Positions 1 to 6,750 of a stretch of DNA of 7,507 bases are shown piece by piece. The notes beneath the pieces are model-generated. The model was not told the origin of the DNA. It searched no databases and saw only the letters and a program-made list of their open reading frames with translations. The DNA is taken from NCBI GenBank assembly GCA_009926195.1, contig RFPK01000095.1, positions 1-7,507 of the forward strand, written 5' to 3'. Source of the stretch: Synechococcaceae bacterium WB4_1_0192 (lineage in GTDB: Bacteria > Cyanobacteriota > Cyanobacteriia > PCC-6307 > Cyanobiaceae). Each line of letters opens with the position of its first letter. The first letter of the stretch is position 1. Both the position numbers and the translations under genes were made by a program.

Positions 1-965
1 GCTCTGCTTCGGCACCGCCAGGGTCATCACGGCCACGTTGGCCGCCTCGGAGGCGCCGGTGATCGGCGGAAAGGGACGTGTGGCGGCCGCCACACCGGGA
101 GCGTTGGTCTGGATGCTGCGCAGGAACTCGGCGCCACTGCCCACCTGGGCCAGCTCCCCGCTCTGATAGAGGCGAAGGCGCGGCGGCCGGCGGGGCTGTT
201 GAACGCCGCCCGCTGCCGGGAATCGAGCAGGGTCACCTCCATCTGGACCAGGCTTTCGAGCAGTTCGGCCGAGTCGTCCGGCACCACGGTCACGAACAGG
301 GCGTAGCGGCCGGTGCGGCGTCGGACCGCCTCGGCGTAGGCCGGAAGGTCGCGCCAGTGGCGCGGCGGGGCGCTGTAGCCCGCCTGGCGCAGCAGGCGGG
401 TATTGGCCAGGGTGATGCGGGCGGTGAGGTACCAGGGAATCGCGAACTGATGGCTGACACCATCAGGCCCGGGACTGCGGCCCGCCTGCCAGATCCGCGG
501 CAGATAGGACCGCTCGGCACCGGCGGGCAACACGGGATCGAGGGGCAGCAGGCCCCCCTTGCTGGCCAGGTTGGCGGCGAACAGGGGATTGAGGTTCACC
601 ACATCGGGAGCCGTGCGGGCGAACACCGCCGCCAGCAGCTTGCGCTCCACCGACGCCCAGGGCACATCGGTCCAGACCACGTCGGTGCCGGGGTGGCGCC
701 GCTCCCAGTCGGCGATGGCGGCCTGGATGAAGCCGTTGAACTTCGGGGCCAGATCCAGGGTCCAGAACTGGATCGTGCGCACGGGCGCGGTGGCAGCAGG
801 CCGGGGCGCTCGGCAGGCACTCAGAGCGGTGGCGACACCGGCAATGGCCAGGCCGGTGGCCGCCACCAGGGCTGCCAGCCGTCGTCGGGAACCGGCACCG
901 GGACGGCCCGGCACACCCTTCCAGCCGATGCGCAACACCATCGACCGCCGCTCCATCGCGTTCAT
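1..965 (-). pseudogene. Sugar ABC transporter substrate-binding lipoprotein, apparently frameshifted; 3' end off the left edge
   Basis: This resembles an extracellular solute-binding protein of the sugar (UgpB/MalE-like) ABC uptake class, which captures a sugar outside the membrane and delivers it to a permease. The start ATG at 965 overlaps the mreD stop as ATGA. Residues 30-50 are hydrophobic and end in a lipobox (L-S-A-C, Cys51), so a lipid-anchored protein is expected. The mature part begins with an IQFWTL strand and continues with DVVNLNPLFAANLASKGGLLPLD (119-143 region) and IPWYL (176-180), all typical of the family. After F264-A265 the frame loses family character and stops at 27-29. 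A second frame, open from 171 to position 1, encodes LYQSGELAQVGSGAEFL, then IQTNAP and NVAVMTLAVPKQS, which look like the family's C-terminal half. The two halves are therefore out of frame, and from memory of relatives some 20-30 residues may also be missing between them. A sequencing or assembly error is the alternative. The family call is good; the substrate is unknown. Confidence 0.
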
Positions 966-1465
966 CCCCGCCATCCCACCACCTGGCGCCAGCGCAGCAG
1001 CAACAGCGAACAGACCAGCGGAGCCAACAGGGCGGTGACCAGACTCTGCGCCACCAGGGTGTGCCATCCGGCCAGCGGGAGCGGCAGCGCTCCCTGCCAG
1101 AACAACTGCAGCATCAGGCTCAGACCGAGCGCCAACGCTCCCAGCAGGGCCAGCAGACCGAGGCTGAAACTGCGCTCGATCGGGGCACCGCGGCGGCCGA
1201 TGCGGCCCCACCACCAGCCGAGCAGCACCAACACCGGCACCTGGCTGGCGTCGCCGCTGTGCAGAGCATCCAGCACCAGACCGAGGGCGGCACCGGCAAC
1301 GGCGCCCGAACCGGGACCATCCACCAGCGCCCAGGGCAGCAGCCAGAGCACGGCCCAGCTGGGCGCCACACCGGCGATCTTGAGGAAGGCCGGCGAGGCG
1401 AGGCTGAGCAGCGGCACGGCCAGACCCGTGGCCCCACACCAGCCCTGTCGATGCAACACACCCAT
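962..1465 (-). CDS. mreD: Rod shape-determining membrane protein MreD
   Basis: MreD is the integral membrane partner of MreC and MreB in the cell-elongation complex that directs lateral peptidoglycan synthesis. The 167-residue product has the usual family length and is almost entirely hydrophobic. Likely membrane segments lie near residues 13-32, 36-50, 54-68, 76-87, 101-123 and 136-158. Polar patches such as RIGRRG (88-93) probably form loops. A tryptophan cluster at 84-86 precedes that loop. MreD sequences diverge widely, so the call rests on topology, length and position directly after mreB and mreC. The ATG at 1465 lies 2 nt past the mreC stop, and the mreD stop overlaps the next start as ATGA, so translational coupling on both sides is likely. 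No separate promoter is evident. Confidence 0.9.
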   Translation of the reverse strand: MGVLHRQGWCGATGLAVPLLSLASPAFLKIAGVAPSWAVLWLLPWALVDGPGSGAVAGAALGLVLDALHSGDASQVPVLVLLGWWWGRIGRRGAPIERSFSLGLLALLGALALGLSLMLQLFWQGALPLPLAGWHTLVAQSLVTALLAPLVCSLLLLRWRQVVGWRG

Positions 1466-1467
1466 GC

Positions 1468-2205
1468 TCAGCGGGTCACGACCTGAACCCAGTCCACCGC
1501 ATCCACCGGGGCACTGAGCTGAACCAGTCCCTCAGGGGCCGGAACCGCCTGTTCATCGAGGGTCTGCACCACGCCGATCGTGAGATTGGGGGGCAACAGG
1601 GTGCTGGCCGGGGAGGTGGTGACCACGTCACCAGGGCGCACACCTGGATCCTTCTCCAGAAAGACCAGGCGCGGCCGGGCTGTTCCCAGACCGATCAGCA
1701 AGGCGTGCTGCTGGGTGCGACCCACCCAGACACCGATGCGGCTGGAGCCATCGGTGAGCAGCACCACCCGCGCCGTGGTGGGGGTAGTGCTGGCAACACG
1801 CCCGAGCAGCCCACCGGGAGCCAGCACGGCATCGCCGGCGGCAATGCCATCGCGGCGACCCTTGCCGAGCTCCAGCTGCTGCCACCAGCCGGCGGGCTCC
1901 CGGGAAATCACGGGGGCGCTCACCAGGGTCTGGCCGGCGCGATCGAGCTGCAGCATCTGACGCAGGCGCTGGTTATCGCGCTCCAGCTCGACCAGCCGCG
2001 CCTGATCGGAGAGACGCTGACCGGAGCGCAGCCATTCGGACTGGGCGGAACCGGGCCAGAACGGACGGCTCAGCAGGGCATAGGCATCCAGAAGGAAGGC
2101 TCCCTTGCTCAGCCGCACCCCAAGCAGCGCCGCCACCAGCAGCCACCAGGGCCAGGCCGCGGCGATCTTGTGCAGGGTGGGGACGCGGAACCAGCGCCCG
2201 GGCAT
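1468..2205 (-). CDS. mreC: Rod shape-determining protein MreC
   Basis: MreC is the bitopic membrane protein that links cytoplasmic MreB to the periplasmic cell-wall synthesis machinery. The 245-residue product shows the family layout. It has a short cytoplasmic N-terminus, one membrane helix at about 14-31 (AAAWPWWLLVAALLGV region), and a likely coiled coil at about 59-90 rich in Arg, Glu, Gln and Leu. The beta-rich periplasmic domain follows, with recognisable stretches VISREPAGWWQQLELGKG (99-116), DAVLAPGGLLGRV (125-137), VVLLTDGSSRIGV (147-159) and GDVVTTS (192-198). Length is somewhat short but normal for cyanobacteria. The ATG at 2205 follows the mreB stop by 5 nt, and no Shine-Dalgarno sequence is visible, so coupling to mreB translation is likely. 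The gene lies between mreB and mreD in the standard order. Confidence 0.95.
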   Translation of the reverse strand: MPGRWFRVPTLHKIAAAWPWWLLVAALLGVRLSKGAFLLDAYALLSRPFWPGSAQSEWLRSGQRLSDQARLVELERDNQRLRQMLQLDRAGQTLVSAPVISREPAGWWQQLELGKGRRDGIAAGDAVLAPGGLLGRVASTTPTTARVVLLTDGSSRIGVWVGRTQQHALLIGLGTARPRLVFLEKDPGVRPGDVVTTSPASTLLPPNLTIGVVQTLDEQAVPAPEGLVQLSAPVDAVDWVQVVTR

Positions 2206-2210
2206 CGCGT

Positions 2211-3257
2211 TCAGGCGGCGGTCCTGGAGAAGTCAGGCGTGTCGAGGACCCGCTCCAGACGCTTGTAGTCCTCCAGCACCTGGCCGCAGCCATTGACCAC
2301 GCACAGCAGCGGGTCTTCAGCCACGTGAACCAGGATTCCGGTCTCGTGGCTGATCAGATCGCTGATGCCACGCACCAGGGCGCCGCCACCGGCAAGCATG
2401 ATGCCGCGATCCACGATGTCGGCAGCCAGCTCGGGCGGGGTGCGCTCCAGCGTGCGCTTGACGGCCTCGACGATCACGTTCAGGGGCTCGGCCATGGCCT
2501 CACGCACGTCACCGGCACGGACGTTGATGGTTCGCGGCAGACCCGACAGCAGGTGCAGACCGCGCACATCCATGGCGGTCTCGTCATGGGCCGCATCGGG
2601 GAAGGCGGAGCCGATGCGGATCTTGATGTCCTCGGCGGTGCGCTCACCCACCACCAGGTTGTGCACCTTCTTGAGGTAGACGGTGATGGCGTCGCTGAGC
2701 TCATCGCCGGCCACCCGCACCGATTCGCTGAGCACGGTGCCGCCGAGCGACAGCACGGCCACCTCGGTGGTACCGCCGCCGATGTCCACGATCATCGTGC
2801 CGACCGGCTCGGTGACCGGCAGGCCAGCGCCGATGGCGGCTGCCACCGGTTCATCGATCAGGTGCACCTCGCGGGCGCCGGCCAGGCCGGCCTCGCGCAC
2901 GGCGCGGCGCTCCACGCCGGTGACACCGCTGGGGATGCCGATCACGAGGCGGGGCGCCACGATGCCACGCCCCTCATTGCCCTTGCGGATGAACGACTTG
3001 ATCATCTGCTCGGCGGCGTCGAAGTCGGCGATGACGCCGTCGCGCAGCGGGCGCACGGCCCGGATGTTGCCGGGGGTGCGGCCGAGCATCAGCTTGGCCT
3101 CGTCACCCACCGCCAGGGGAACACCGCGCTCCAGGTCGAGGGCCACCACCGAGGGCTCCTGCAGCACGATGCCCTTGCCGGACACGTACATCAGCGTGTT
3201 GGCGGTCCCCAGATCGATGCCGATGTCGCGGGAGAGCTGGAATCGTCTGAAGAACAC
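2211..3257 (-). CDS. mreB: Actin-like rod shape-determining protein MreB
   Basis: MreB is a bacterial actin that polymerises under the membrane and positions the elongation machinery. The 348-residue product has the normal length and the actin-fold nucleotide motifs. Phosphate-1 is DIGIDLGTANTLMYV (11-25), phosphate-2 is IVDIGGGTTEVAV (156-168), and the adenosine motif is IMLAGGGALVRG (286-297). The IDEPVAAAIGAG stretch (134-145) carries Glu136, the expected hydrolysis-associated residue. The N-terminal MFFRRF is basic and hydrophobic, consistent with direct membrane binding. The start is GTG at 3257. An in-frame TGA at 3282-3284 and no better codon in between exclude a longer protein, and the next Met (23) lies inside the ATP-binding core. 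No Shine-Dalgarno sequence precedes the start. It is the first gene of the mreBCD-lipoprotein unit and diverges from ssb. Confidence 0.98.
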   Translation of the reverse strand: MFFRRFQLSRDIGIDLGTANTLMYVSGKGIVLQEPSVVALDLERGVPLAVGDEAKLMLGRTPGNIRAVRPLRDGVIADFDAAEQMIKSFIRKGNEGRGIVAPRLVIGIPSGVTGVERRAVREAGLAGAREVHLIDEPVAAAIGAGLPVTEPVGTMIVDIGGGTTEVAVLSLGGTVLSESVRVAGDELSDAITVYLKKVHNLVVGERTAEDIKIRIGSAFPDAAHDETAMDVRGLHLLSGLPRTINVRAGDVREAMAEPLNVIVEAVKRTLERTPPELAADIVDRGIMLAGGGALVRGISDLISHETGILVHVAEDPLLCVVNGCGQVLEDYKRLERVLDTPDFSRTAA

Positions 3258-3280
3258 AGCGGAGCCGCGAAGCGGCGCGA

Positions 3281-3286
3281 ATCATA
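3281..3286 (-). promoter_or_regulatory. Possible -10 element for the mreB operon
   Basis: The minus strand reads TATGAT here, a five-of-six match to the sigma-70 -10 consensus, 24 nt before the mreB GTG. No good -35 hexamer lies 16-18 nt upstream (CAGGCG at a 17-nt spacing), so it is only a candidate. Transcription starting about 7 nt downstream would leave a leader of roughly 17 nt. Confidence 0.3.
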
Positions 3287-3331
3287 GAAGGATTGTGCGT
3301 TCCCGCCTGCCGACCTGACCAGAGGGGGACC

Positions 3332-3361
3332 GGGTGGAACAACCGGGCCCAAGGGTGGAAC
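3332..3361. repeat. 9-bp direct repeat GGGTGGAAC, spaced 21 bp, between mreB and ssb
   Basis: GGGTGGAAC occurs at 3332-3340 and again at 3353-3361 with no mismatch. The start-to-start distance of 21 bp is two helical turns, so both copies face the same side of the DNA. They lie 64-93 bp before the ssb start and 75-104 bp before the mreB start, where a regulator of either gene could bind. The repeat is directly visible; an operator role is inference. Confidence 0.6.
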
Positions 3362-3413
3362 TCTCCCAACGAAGCAGCCCACCGGGAGCTGCATCATTGA
3401 TCCAACGCTTTTC

Positions 3414-3418
3414 AGGAG
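3414..3418 (+). promoter_or_regulatory. Shine-Dalgarno sequence of ssb
   Basis: AGGAG lies 6 nt before the ATG at 3425 and fixes the ssb start. It is the only strong Shine-Dalgarno sequence I could see at any gene start in this window. mreB, mreC, dedA and ahcY lack one, and tsaE has at best a weak one. Confidence 0.85.
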
Positions 3419-3424
3419 AACGCC

Positions 3425-3835
3425 ATGGGCGTCAATTCCGTAACCCTCGTCGGCCGGGCCGGCCGCGACCCCGAGGTCCGCTACTTCGAGTCCGGCAGCA
3501 TGGTGGCGAACCTCACCATGGCCGTGAACCGCCGCAGCCGCGACGACGAGCCCGACTGGTTCAACCTCGAGATCTGGGGCAAGCAGGCCCAGGTGGCGGC
3601 TGATTATGTCCGCAAGGGCTCGCTGCTGGGCATCATCGGCAGCTTCAAGCTCGACCGCTGGACCGACCGCGCCACCGGCGAGGAGCGCACCAAGCCGGTG
3701 ATCCGCGTCGACCGGCTCGAACTGCTCGGCTCCAAGCGCGATGCCGAAGCCGGTGGTGGCTACGGCGGCGGCGGCGGCAGCTTCGGTGGCGGCTACGGCG
3801 GCGGCGAACCCAGCGAAGAGGAAGTGCCGTTCTGA
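3425..3835 (+). CDS. ssb: Single-stranded DNA-binding protein
   Basis: SSB coats single-stranded DNA during replication, recombination and repair and recruits partner proteins through its C-terminal tip. The 136-residue product starts with the OB-fold signature MGVNSVTLVGRAGRDPEVRY (1-20), followed by ANLTMAVNR (28-36), the WFNLEIWGKQA strand (45-55) and KGSLLGIIGSF (64-74). The OB domain ends near residue 103. A glycine-rich linker with Tyr and Phe interspersed (110-127) follows. The acidic tip SEEEVPF (130-136) corresponds to the DDDIPF tip of E. coli SSB, so the partner-binding end is intact. The start is set by an AGGAG 6 nt upstream. The gene stands alone, diverging from mreB and converging on dedA. 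The protein is shorter than E. coli SSB, mainly because of the short linker. Confidence 0.95.
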   Translation: MGVNSVTLVGRAGRDPEVRYFESGSMVANLTMAVNRRSRDDEPDWFNLEIWGKQAQVAADYVRKGSLLGIIGSFKLDRWTDRATGEERTKPVIRVDRLELLGSKRDAEAGGGYGGGGGSFGGGYGGGEPSEEEVPF

Positions 3836-3844
3836 GGGGTCGAC

Positions 3845-3893
3845 CCTGGAGTGGGTGCTGCGCTCAACTGACGGGACAGCGCAGCGCTCCAGG
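3845..3893. terminator. Long imperfect hairpin between convergent ssb and dedA
   Basis: CCTGGAG (3845-3851) pairs with CTCCAGG (3887-3893), and inside it GCTGCGCT (3857-3864) pairs with AGCGCAGC (3878-3885). The two stems of 7 and 8 bp are separated by a 5-nt/1-nt internal loop and capped by a 13-nt loop. The element starts 9 nt after the ssb stop and ends 28 nt from the dedA stop, as expected for a two-way terminator. There is no clear T tract on either side, so intrinsic termination is not certain. It could instead protect transcript 3' ends. Confidence 0.5.
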
Positions 3894-3921
3894 ACCGATC
3901 CGCGCGCTGATGAGTGGCTGA

Positions 3922-4557
3922 TCAGTGCGAGGTGTTGCGGCGCTTCCAGATGCGCAGGCCGAGCCAGACCGCACCGGCCACGATCGCCAGGGCGATCAGC
4001 TTGTTGACGACGCCCTCGACAGGCTTGACCCAGGCGAGCACCTGATTCCAGTGGCTGCCGAGCGACCAGCCGGCGGCGGTCAGGGCCACGTTCCAGACCA
4101 GGCTGCCGGCGGTGGTCCAGAACAGGAACGGGCCGAAGGGCATCAGTTCGATGCCGGCCGGCACCGAGATCAGGGTGCGGATGGCGGGGATCAGACGACC
4201 CCAGAACACCACGGCGGCGCCATGGCGCTGGAACCAGTGGCGGGAGTCATCGAGCTCCTGCACCGAGACGCCCAGCCAGCGGCCGTGCCGCTCCACCCAC
4301 TGCTTGAGCCGCTCCTCGTTCACCAGCCGCCCGATGCCGTACCAGGGCAGGGCGCCGACCACGGTACCGAGCAGCCCGGCCAGCACGACGCCCACGAACT
4401 GCAGCTTCTGCTGGCCCACGTAGAAGCCGGCCAGGGGCATGATCAGCTCCGAGGGGATCGGCGGGATCACGTTCTCCAGCACCATCGCCGCGAAGATGCC
4501 GAAATAGCCCCACTGAGCCACCCACTGCTCCACCAGGTCGTTGAGGTGATGAAGCAT
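3922..4557 (-). CDS. DedA-family (SNARE-associated/VTT domain) membrane protein
   Basis: This is a DedA-superfamily integral membrane protein. Members act in membrane homeostasis, with roles in lipid (undecaprenyl phosphate, phosphatidylethanolamine) flipping and in envelope or drug tolerance; the substrate here cannot be read from sequence. The 211-residue length is typical. The conserved N-terminal signature ENVIPPIPSELIMPLAG lies at 28-44 with its acidic Glu28 and Glu37. The second signature FWGRLIPAIRTLISVPAG is at 118-135, with the key Arg121 and Arg127 in place. Hydrophobic segments lie near 17-45, 53-76, 112-135, 143-165 and 184-204, and the C-terminus is basic (RIWKRRN). The ATG at 4557 gives a normal N-terminus, though no Shine-Dalgarno sequence is evident. 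It lies downstream of ahcY on the same strand but behind a terminator, so it probably has its own promoter, which I could not identify. Confidence 0.92.
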   Translation of the reverse strand: MLHHLNDLVEQWVAQWGYFGIFAAMVLENVIPPIPSELIMPLAGFYVGQQKLQFVGVVLAGLLGTVVGALPWYGIGRLVNEERLKQWVERHGRWLGVSVQELDDSRHWFQRHGAAVVFWGRLIPAIRTLISVPAGIELMPFGPFLFWTTAGSLVWNVALTAAGWSLGSHWNQVLAWVKPVEGVVNKLIALAIVAGAVWLGLRIWKRRNTSH

Positions 4558-4645
4558 GGGGGCAACAACAGCGTTCGCCGGTCATTCTCCCTGCTCTGCG
4601 CTGCCGGCCCAGACCAGAGCAGGCCAGAGGCCACCGGAGCAGACC

Positions 4646-4679
4646 AACAGAAAGCGGCCGACCCAAGAGGGCCGGCCGC
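4646..4679 (-). terminator. Intrinsic terminator of ahcY
   Basis: Read on the minus strand, GCGGCCG (4679-4673) pairs with CGGCCGC (4660-4654). The stem extends inward by four more pairs (GCCC with GGGT, one of them a G-T wobble) to a TCTT loop, giving an 11-bp stem. TTTCTGTT follows directly. It lies 40 nt beyond the ahcY stop codon and is a textbook rho-independent terminator. It separates ahcY from dedA. Confidence 0.85.
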
Positions 4680-4718
4680 CAGGTGCGGAAGCCTTGAGGG
4701 CCCCGTGAACCGCAGGGA

Positions 4719-6146
<1,428 letters not shown>

Positions 6147-6269
6147 GGGGGATTACGGATGTGGTTCGTCTGTCAGCGGCAGCGGAGCCGGGACGTCGCG
6201 CCGCGCACTGATCGGGAATATCTGCAGAGACGCCGAGGCTTCGGGCTCGCGTGCAGGCAATCTACCGGG
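6147..6269. promoter_or_regulatory. Divergent intergenic region of ahcY and tsaE
   Basis: These 123 bp must hold the start signals for both flanking genes. The only AT-rich patch lies at 6217-6223. On the minus strand it offers GATATT, a four-of-six -10 match about 70 nt before ahcY, and neither strand has a convincing -35. I looked for the core of an SAH riboswitch before ahcY and did not recognise one. A small inverted repeat, CGAG at 6234-6237 with CTCG at 6246-6249, is visible but short. Promoter assignment here is inference from gene layout. Confidence 0.4.
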
Positions 6270-6743
6270 ATGGAATCGCGCAGCGTGTTTCTGGCGGATG
6301 CAGCCGCCACTGCCGCCCTGGGTCGCCGGCTCGCCCAGCGGTGGCTGGGCCTGCCGGCCGGTGAGCGGCCGATCCTGCTGCTGGAGGGGGATCTGGGGGC
6401 CGGCAAGACCTGCCTGGTGCAGGGACTGGCCGCAGCACTGGGCATCAGCGAGCCGGTGACGAGCCCCACCTTCGCCCTGGCGCAGCACTACGGCGGCGGC
6501 AGCGGCGCCCTGGTGCACCTCGATCTCTACCGGCTGGAGCTGCCGGCGGCAGCCGATGAGCTGTTCGCCCAGGAGGAGGAGGAAGCCCTGGCCCTGGGGG
6601 CACTGCTGGCGGTGGAGTGGCCCGGGCGGCTGAGCTTCGTGCCGGAAGGCGCCTGGCACCTTGAGCTGACGCTGGCGGACCCCGCCGATCCGGAGGCGGG
6701 CCGCGTGGCGCAGCTGGGCGGGCTCGGGCCGCCGCCGGCTTGA
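6270..6743 (+). CDS. tsaE: tRNA threonylcarbamoyladenosine biosynthesis ATPase TsaE
   Basis: TsaE is the small ATPase that works with TsaB and TsaD to make N6-threonylcarbamoyladenosine (t6A) at position 37 of ANN-decoding tRNAs in the cytoplasm. The 157-residue product has the expected length. It shows the Walker A loop GDLGAGKT (40-47), the family motif EPVTSPTFAL (61-70), the HLDLYRLE strand (83-90) and VEWPGRL (115-121). The reading frame stays open far upstream, into sequence antisense to ahcY. The ATG at 6270 was chosen because it places the protein start just before the FLADAAATAALGRRLA helix where TsaE proteins normally begin, clear of the ahcY start. The ribosome-binding site is weak at best. 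The C-terminus ends in a short Gly/Pro tail (GGLGPPPA). It stands alone, diverging from ahcY and converging on the kinase gene with 7 bp between stop codons. Confidence 0.95.
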   Translation: MESRSVFLADAAATAALGRRLAQRWLGLPAGERPILLLEGDLGAGKTCLVQGLAAALGISEPVTSPTFALAQHYGGGSGALVHLDLYRLELPAAADELFAQEEEEALALGALLAVEWPGRLSFVPEGAWHLELTLADPADPEAGRVAQLGGLGPPPA

Positions 6744-6747
6744 GCCC
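6720..6747 (+). terminator. Hairpin spanning the tsaE stop codon
   Basis: GGGCTCGGGCC (6720-6730) can pair with GGCTTGAGCCC (6737-6747) around a 6-nt loop, giving an 11-bp stem in which two pairs are G-U wobbles on the plus-strand RNA. On the minus strand the same two positions are A-C mismatches, so the structure favours tsaE transcripts. It covers the tsaE stop and reaches almost to the stop of the facing kinase gene. No T tract follows, so termination is only a possibility. Confidence 0.35.
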
Positions 6748-6750
6748 AGC

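Noticed and set aside
78..1517. Long plus-strand open frame (479 codons) opposite the lipoprotein gene and mreD
   Set aside because: It is antisense to well-supported genes, its translation is rich in Gln, His, Arg and Gly with no domain, and such frames are expected in DNA with very high third-position GC.
2325..3287. Plus-strand open frame of 320 codons opposite mreB
   Set aside because: It is a shadow of mreB codon use with a His/Gly/Ala-rich product and no known fold. mreB itself has all actin motifs.
3750..3810. Repeated GGC/TACGGC units at the end of ssb as a tandem repeat
   Set aside because: This is the normal glycine-rich linker of SSB, and the frame and the acidic C-terminal tip remain intact after it.
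6489..6600. GGC-rich and GAG-rich short repeats within tsaE (Gly and Glu runs) as possible microsatellites
   Set aside because: They are in-frame codon runs (GGGSG and EEEE) of a few residues in a conserved protein, too short and irregular to call a repeat.
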